Assembly: GCF_000003605.2 (NCBI RefSeq)
Contig: NW_003128576.1
Coordinates: 1-56,577 of the forward strand
DNA length: 56,577 bases
Direction: 5' to 3'
DNA from: Saccoglossus kowalevskii
Taxonomy: Eukaryota > Hemichordata > Enteropneusta > Harrimaniidae
Positions 50,489 through 56,577 of this stretch are shown here, piece by piece; the stretch's first letter is position 1, and each line of letters opens with the position of its first letter. The position numbers were made by a program, and so were the translations under genes. The notes below the pieces were generated by a model. The model did not search any database. It worked only from the letters and a program-made list of their open reading frames with translations, and was not told the DNA's origin.

Positions 50489-52068
50489 TGTATCCTTGAA
50501 TATTTGATGAGTGTTCGATGAATGATTTGAAAGTCAATTCTATCCTTAAATATTTGGTGGCGGGTTGATGAATGGTTTGAAAATCAATTGTATTCTTAAA
50601 TATTTGGCGGGTGTTCGATGAATGGTTTGAAATTCAATTTTATCCTTAAATATTTGGTGGTGGGTCAATGAATGGTTTGAAAATCAAATGTATTCTTAAA
50701 TATTTGGTGGTGGGTCAATGAATGGTTTGAAAATCAATTGTATCCTTAAATATTTGGTGGTGGGTCAATAAATGGTTTGAAAATCAATTGTATCCTTAAA
50801 TATTTGGTGGGTATTCGATGAATGGTTTGAAAATCAATTGTATCCTTACATATTAGGTGGGTATTCGATGAATGGTTTGAAAATCAATTGTATTCTTAAA
50901 TATTTGGTGGTGGGTCAATCAATTGTATCCTTAAATATTTGGTGGTGGGTCAATAAATGGTTTGAAAATCAATTGTATCCTTAAATATTTGGTGAGTATT
51001 CGATGAATGGTTTGAAAATCAATTGTATCCTTAAATATTTGGTGGGTATTCGATGAATGGTTTGAAAATCAATTGTATTCTTAAATATTTAGTGGTGGGT
51101 GTTCAATGAATGGTTTGAAAATCAAATGTATCCTTAGATATTTGGTGGGCATTTGATGAATGGTTTGAAAACCAATTGTATCCTTAAATATTTGGTGGGC
51201 GGGTCAATGAATGGTTTGAAAATCAATTGTATCCTTGAATATTTGATGGGTGTTCGATGAATGATTTGAAAGTCATTTCTATCCTTAAATATTTGGTGTC
51301 GGGTTGATGAATGGTTTGAAAATCAATTGTATCCTTAAATATTTGGTGGGTGTTCAATGAATGGTTTGAAAATCAATTATATCCTTAAATATTTGGTGGG
51401 TGTTCGATGAATGGTTTGAAAATCAATTATATTCTTAAATATTTGGTGGTGGGTCAATGAATGGTTTGAAAATCAATTGTATCCTTAAATATTTGGTGGC
51501 GGGTTGATGAATAGTTTGAAAGTCAATTCTATCCTTAAATATTTGGTGGGTATTCGATGAATGGTTTGAAAATCAATTGTATCCTTAAATATTTGGTGGT
51601 GGGTCAATGAATGGTTTGAAAATCAATTGTATTCTTAAATATTTGGCGGGTGTTCGATGAATGGTTTCAAAATCAATTGTATCCTTAAAAATTTGGTGGT
51701 GGGTCAATGAATGGCTTGAAAATCAATTGTATTCCTATATATTTGGAGGGTGTTCGATGAATGGTTTGAAAATCAATTGTATTCTTAAATATTTGGCGGG
51801 TGTTCGATGAATGGTTTGAAATACAATTTTATCCTTAAATATTTGGTGGTGGGTCAATGAATGGTTTGAAAATCAAATGTATTCTTAAATATTTGGTGGT
51901 GGGTCAATGAATGGTTTGAAATTCAATTGTATCCTTAAATATTTGGTGGTGGGTCAATAAATGGTTTGAAAATCAATTGTATCCTTAAATATTTGGTGGG
52001 TATTCGATGAATGGTTTGAAAATCAATTGTATCCTTAAATATTTGGTGGGTATTCGATGAATGGTTTG
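50489..52068 (+). repeat. Long duplicated segment, partner at 21509-23088
   Basis: Copy of the segment 29.0 kb upstream at about 99.8% identity by eye. At its left edge a deletion joins C/D directly to F (TCAAATG then CCTTGAATATTTGATGAG), which the partner lacks. At its right edge it switches to the TTTGGAAATC form of the B-to-C unit. Confidence 0.9.
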
Positions 52069-54527
52069 GAAATCAATTGTATTCTTAAATATTTAGTGGT
52101 GGGTGTTCAATGAATGGTTTGAAAATCAAATGTATCCTTAGATATTTGGTGGGCATTCGATGAATGGTTTGAAAACCAATTGTATCCTTAAATATTTTGT
52201 GGGCGGATCAATGAATGGTTTGAAAATCAATTGTATCCTTGAATATTTGATGGGTGTTCGATGAATGATTTGAAAGTCAATTCTATCCTTAAATATTTGG
52301 TGGCGGGTTGATGAATGGTTTGAAAATCAATTGTATTCTTAAATATTTGGTGGTGGGTCAATGAATGGTTTGAAAATCAATTGTATCCTTAAATATTTGG
52401 TGGTGGGTCAATGAATGGTTTGAAAATCAATTGTATTCTTAAATATTTGGTGGTGGGTCAATGAATGGTTTGAAAATCAATTGTATCCTTAAATATTTGG
52501 TGGTGGGTCAATAAATGGTTTGAAAATCAATTGTATCCTTAAATTTTTGGTGGGTATTCGATGAATGGTTTGAAAATCAATTGTATCCTTAAGTATTTGG
52601 TGGGTATTCGATGAATGGTTTGAAAATCAATTGTATTCTTAAATATTTAGTGGTGGGTGTTCAATGAATGGTTTGAAAATCAAATGTATCCTTAGATATT
52701 TGGTGGGCATTCGATGAATGGTTTGAAAACCAATTGTATCCTTAAATATTTGGTGGGCGGGTCAATGAATGGTTTGGAAATCAATTGTATCCTTGAATAT
52801 TTGATGAGTGTTCGATGAATGATTTGAAAGTCAATTCTATCCTTAAATATTTGGTGGCGGGTTGATGAATGGTTTGAAAATCAATTGTATTCTTAAATAT
52901 TTGGCGGGTGTTCGATGAATGGTTTGAAATTCAATTTTATCCTTAAATATTTGGTGGTGGGTCAATGAATGGTTTGAAAATCAAATGTATTCTTAAATAT
53001 TTGGTGGTGGGTCAATGAATGGTTTGAAAATCAATTGTATCCTTAAATATTTGGTGCTGGGTCAATAAATGGTTTGAAAATCAATTGTATCCTTAAATAT
53101 TTGGTGGGTATTCGATGAATGGTTTGAAAATCAATTGTATCCTTACATATTACGTGGGTATTCGATGAATGGTTTGAAAATCAATTGTATTCTTAAATAT
53201 TTGGCTGGGTGTTCGATGAATGGTTTGAAATTCAATTTTATCCTTAAATAGTTGGTGGTGGGTCAATGAATGGTTTGAAAATCAAATGTATTCTTAAATA
53301 TTTGGTGGTGGGTCAATGAATGGTTTGAAATTCAATTGTATCCTTAAATATTTGGTGGTGGGTCAATAAATGGTTTGAAAATCAATTGTATCCTTAAATA
53401 TTTGGTGGGTATTCGATGAATGGTTTGAAAATCAATTGTATCCTTAAATATTTGGTGGGTATTCGATGAATGGTTTGGAAATCAATTGTATTCTTAAATA
53501 TTTAGTGGTGGGTGTTCAATGAATGGTTTGAAAATCAAATGTATCCTTAGATATTTGGTGGGCATTCGATGAATGGTTTGAAAACCAATTGTATCCTTAA
53601 ATATTTGGTGGGCGGATCAATGAATGGTTTGAAAATCAATTGTATCCTTGAATATTTGATGGGTGTTCGATGAATGATTTGAAAGTCAATTCTATCCTTA
53701 AATATTTGGTGGCGGGTTGATGAATGGTTTGAAAATCAATTGTATTCTTAAATATTTGGTGGTGGGTCAATGAATGGTTTGAAAATCAATTGTATCCTTA
53801 AATATTTGGTGGTGGGTCAATGAATGGTTTGAAATCAATTGTATTCTTAAATATTTGGTGGTGGGTCAATGAATGGTTTGAAAATCAATTGTATCCTTAA
53901 ATATTTGGTGGTGGGTCAATAATGGTTTGAAATCAATTGTATCCTTTAATTTTGGTGGGTATTCGATGATGGTTTGAAATCAATTGTATCCTTAAGTATT
54001 TGGTGGGTATTCGATGAATGGTTTGAAAATCAATTGTATTCTTAAATATTTAGTGGTGGGTGTTCAATGAATGGTTTGAAAATCAAATGTATCCTTAGAT
54101 ATTTGGTGGGCATTCGATGAATGGTTTGAAAACCAATTGTATCCTTAAATATTTGGTGGGCGGGTCAATGAATGGTTTGGAAATCAATTGTATCCTTGAA
54201 TATTTGATGAGTGTTCGATGAATGATTTGAAAGTCAATTCTATCCTTAAATATTTGGTGGCGGGTTGATGAATGGTTTGAAAATCAATTGTATCCTTAAA
54301 TATTTGGTGGGTGTTCAATGAATGGTTTGAAAATCAATTATATCCTTAAATATTTGGTGGGTGTTCGATGAATGGTTTGAAAATCAATTATATTCTTGAA
54401 TATTTGGTGGTGGGTCAATGAATGGTTTGAAAATCAATTGTATCCTTAAATATTTGGTGGCGGGTTGATGAATGGTTTGAAAGTCAATTGTATCCTTAAA
54501 TATTTGGAGGGTGTTCGATGAATGGTT
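52069..54527 (+). repeat. Mosaic satellite block
   Basis: Two similar passes of C-D-E-F-G plus GGTGGTGGGTCA units and the alternative module (about 52069-52900 and 53477-54290). Between them is an R-S-T-A stretch with GGTGCTGGG near 53057, TTACATATTACGTGGG near 53145 and TTGGCTGGGTGTTCG near 53203. Indel noise occurs at 53830-53985. There is no O marker between 51662 and 54723, the longest such gap. Confidence 0.75.
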
Positions 54528-55392
54528 TGAAAATCAATTGTATCCTTAAATATTTGGTGGCGGGTTGATGAATAGTTTGAAAGTCAATTCTATCCTTAAA
54601 TATTTGGTGGCGGGTTGATGAATGATTTGAAAATCAATTGTATCCTTAAATATTTGGTGGTGGGTCAATGAATGGTTTGAAAATCAATTGTATTCTTAAA
54701 TATTTGGCGGGTGTTCGATGAATGGTTTCAAATCAATTGTATCCTTAAAAATTTGGTGGTGGGTCAATGAATGGCTTGAAAATCAATTGTATTCTTAAAT
54801 ATTTGGAGGGTGTTCGATGAATGATTTGAAAGTCAATTCTATCCTTAAATATTTGGTGGCGGGTTGATGAATGGTTTGAAAATCAATTGTATTCTTAAAT
54901 ATTTGGTGGTGGGTCAATGAATGGTTTGAAAATCAATTGTATCCTTAAATATTTGGTGGTGGGTCAATGAATGGTTTGAAAATCAATTGTATCCTTAAAT
55001 ATTTGGTGGTGGGTCAATGAATGGTTTGAAAATCAATTGTATCCTTAAGTATTTGGTGGGTATTCGATGAATGGTTTGAAAATCAATTGTATTCTTAAAT
55101 ATTTAGTGGTGGGTGTTCAATGAATGGTTTGAAAATCAAATGTATCCTTAGATATTTGGTGGGCATTCGATGAATGGTTTGAAAACCAATTGTATCCTTA
55201 AATATTTGGTGGGCGGGTCAATGAATGGTTTGGAAATCAATTGTATCCTTGAATATTTGATGAGTGTTCGATGAATGATTTGAAAGTCAATTCTATCCTT
55301 AAATATTTGGTGGCGGGTTGATGAATGGTTTGAAAATCAATTGTATCCTTAAATATTTGGTGGGTGTTCAATGAATGGTTTGAAAATCAATT
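54528..55392 (+). repeat. Duplicated segment, partner at 14725-15590
   Basis: Copy at 39.8 kb distance. After 55392 it continues with CAATTATATCC (I) while the partner at 15591 jumps to an N-like TTGTATTC unit, so the partner carries a deletion joint. Confidence 0.87.
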
Positions 55393-56577
55393 ATATCCTT
55401 AAATATTTGGTGGGTGTTCGATGAATGGTTTGAAAATCAATTATATTCTTGAATATTTGGTGGTGGGTCAATGAATGGTTTGAAAATCAATTGTATCCTT
55501 AAATATTTGGTGGCGGGTTGATGAATGGTTTGAAAGTCAATTCTATCCTTAAATATTTGGTGGCGGGTTGATGAATGGTTTGAAAATCAATTGTATCCTT
55601 GAATATTTGGTGGGCATTCGATGAATGGTTTGAAAACCAATTGTATCCTTAAATATTTGGTGGGCGGGTCAATGAATGGTTTGAAAATCAATTGTATCCT
55701 TGAATATTTGATGGGTGTTCGATGAATGATTTGAAAGTCAATTCTATCCTTAAATATTTGGTGGCGGGTTGATGAATGGTTTGAAAATCAATTGTATTCT
55801 TAAATATTTGGCGGGTGTTCGATGAATGGTTTGAAATTCAATTTTATCCTTAAATATTTGGTGGTGGGTCAATGAATGGTTTGAAAATCAAATGTATTCT
55901 TAAATATTTGGTGGTGGGTCAATGAATGGTTTGAAATTCAATTGTATCCTTAAATATTTGGTGGTGGGTCAATAAATGGTTTGAAAATCAATTGTATCCT
56001 TAAATATTTGGTGGGTATTCGATGAATGGTTTGAAAATCAATTGTATCCTTAAATATTTGGTGGGTATTCGATGAATGGTTTGAAAATCAATTCTATCCT
56101 TAAATATTTGGTGGCGGGTTGATGAATGGTTTGAAAATCAATTGTATCCTTAAATATTTGGTGGGTGTTCAATGAATGGTTTGAAAATCAATTATATCCT
56201 TAAATATTTGGTGGGTGTTCGATGAATGGTTTGAAAATCAATTATATTCTTGAATATTTGGTGGTGGGTCAATGAATGGTTTGAAAATCAATTGTATCCT
56301 TAAATATTTGGTGGCGGGTTGATGAATGGTTTGAAAGTCAATTCTATCCTTAAATATTTGGTGGCGGGTTGATGAATGGTTTGAAAATCAATTGTATCCT
56401 TGAATATTTGGTGGGCATTCGATGAATGGTTTGAAAACCAATTGTATCCTTAAATATTTGGTGGGCGGTTCAATGAATGGTTTGAAAATCAATTGTATCC
56501 TTGAATATTTGATGGGTGTTCGATGATGATTTGAAAGTCAATTCTATCCTTAAATATTTGGTGCGGGTTGATGATGG
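55393..56577 (+). repeat. Terminal mosaic satellite block
   Basis: I-J-K-L-M-E-F-G, then Q-R-S-T-A-B-B, then H to M/E-F-G again. Two passes (about 55360-55790 and 56150-56577) have the same order, including TTATATTCTTGAATATT and CCTTGAATATTTGGTGGGC, so a period of about 0.79 kb is visible. The final 120 bases show losses (GGCGGTTCAATG, GATGATGATTTG, GGTGCGGGTTGATGATGG). The array is cut by the window end. Confidence 0.75.

Larger units (their letters stand above)
1..56577 (+). repeat. Tandem satellite array, ~50-bp monomer, whole window
   Basis: Every line of the window is a variant of one 50-bp unit, repeated about 1,130 times head to tail with no change of strand and no interruption. The unit starts TGGTTTGAAAATC, carries CAATTG at 13-18 and AAATATTT at 26-33, has a variable G-rich linker at 34-45 and ends ATGAA. 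A typical monomer has 30% GC and a strong strand bias (11 G against 4 C). The unit length is not a multiple of three, and open frames are short and made only of repeat. The array runs off both ends of the window. Long HOR-organised satellites are a property of eukaryotic heterochromatin; the chromosomal site and the species cannot be read from the sequence. Confidence 0.98.

Noticed and set aside
1-56577. Telomere or subtelomere repeat because of TTTGGTGGG-like runs
   Set aside because: The G-rich runs are part of a 50-bp unit, not a short 5-8 bp telomeric repeat. A subtelomeric location is possible but not shown.
1-56577. Bacterial or phage accessory region with a defence or mobile system
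   Set aside because: No coding sequence, ribosome binding site, integrase, terminal repeat or RNA gene is present. The window is a pure tandem satellite.

Overview
The window is satellite DNA from end to end. All 56,577 bases are a head-to-tail tandem array of an AT-rich monomer of about 50 bp (roughly 1,130 copies), always in the same orientation. I see no gene, RNA gene, transposon, inverted segment or unique sequence. An array this long, homogeneous and organised into higher-order repeats (HORs) is typical of eukaryotic nuclear heterochromatin (centromeric, pericentromeric or subtelomeric). Nothing in it identifies the species. About 50-bp satellites exist in some plants (for example PisTR-B of pea) and elsewhere, but I cannot match this one from memory.

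Monomer, numbered from the T of TGGTTTGAAAATC: a conserved body at 1-33 contains CAATTG (13-18) and the palindrome AAATATTT (26-33). A variable linker follows at 34-45, then ATGAA (46-50). One typical monomer counts T20 A15 G11 C4. Monomer types are recognised mainly by the linker (for example GGTGGTGGGTCA, GGTGGGTATTCG, GGTGGCGGGTTG, GGCGGGTGTTCG, GGAGGGTGTTCG, GATGGGTGTTCG, GGTGGGCATTCG) plus body changes. I name them A to T in array order. C is 53 bp, E is 51 bp, and U is a 35-bp truncated unit.

Higher-order structure: two recurring forms are clear. The 20-monomer form, A to T, is 1,004 bp. A 27-monomer form of 1,339 bp adds three P/Q-like units and an A-B-B'-U insertion. Full 27-mers lie at 2866-4209, 24541-25879, 25880-27218 and 30631-31971; 20-mers lie at 16981-17985 and 28624-29627. 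The rest is a mosaic of partial HORs joined almost always in monomer register. A second version of the A-G module (AAATTTTTGG, AAGTATTTGG, GATGAGTGTTCG) alternates with the main one.

The main result is a network of long, nearly identical copies at large distances: 1,580 bp at 29.0 kb, 866 bp at 39.8 kb, 909 bp at 39.1 kb, 597 bp at 43.1 kb, 1,500 bp at 6.9 kb and 675 bp at 7.6 kb. Several of these are closer to each other than directly adjacent HOR copies are, so similarity does not follow distance. Small clusters of one-base indels (near 9813-10240, 11450-11520, 17935-18060, 40630-40925, 53830-53985 and the last 120 bases) look like sequence-consensus errors. All alignments here were made by eye.
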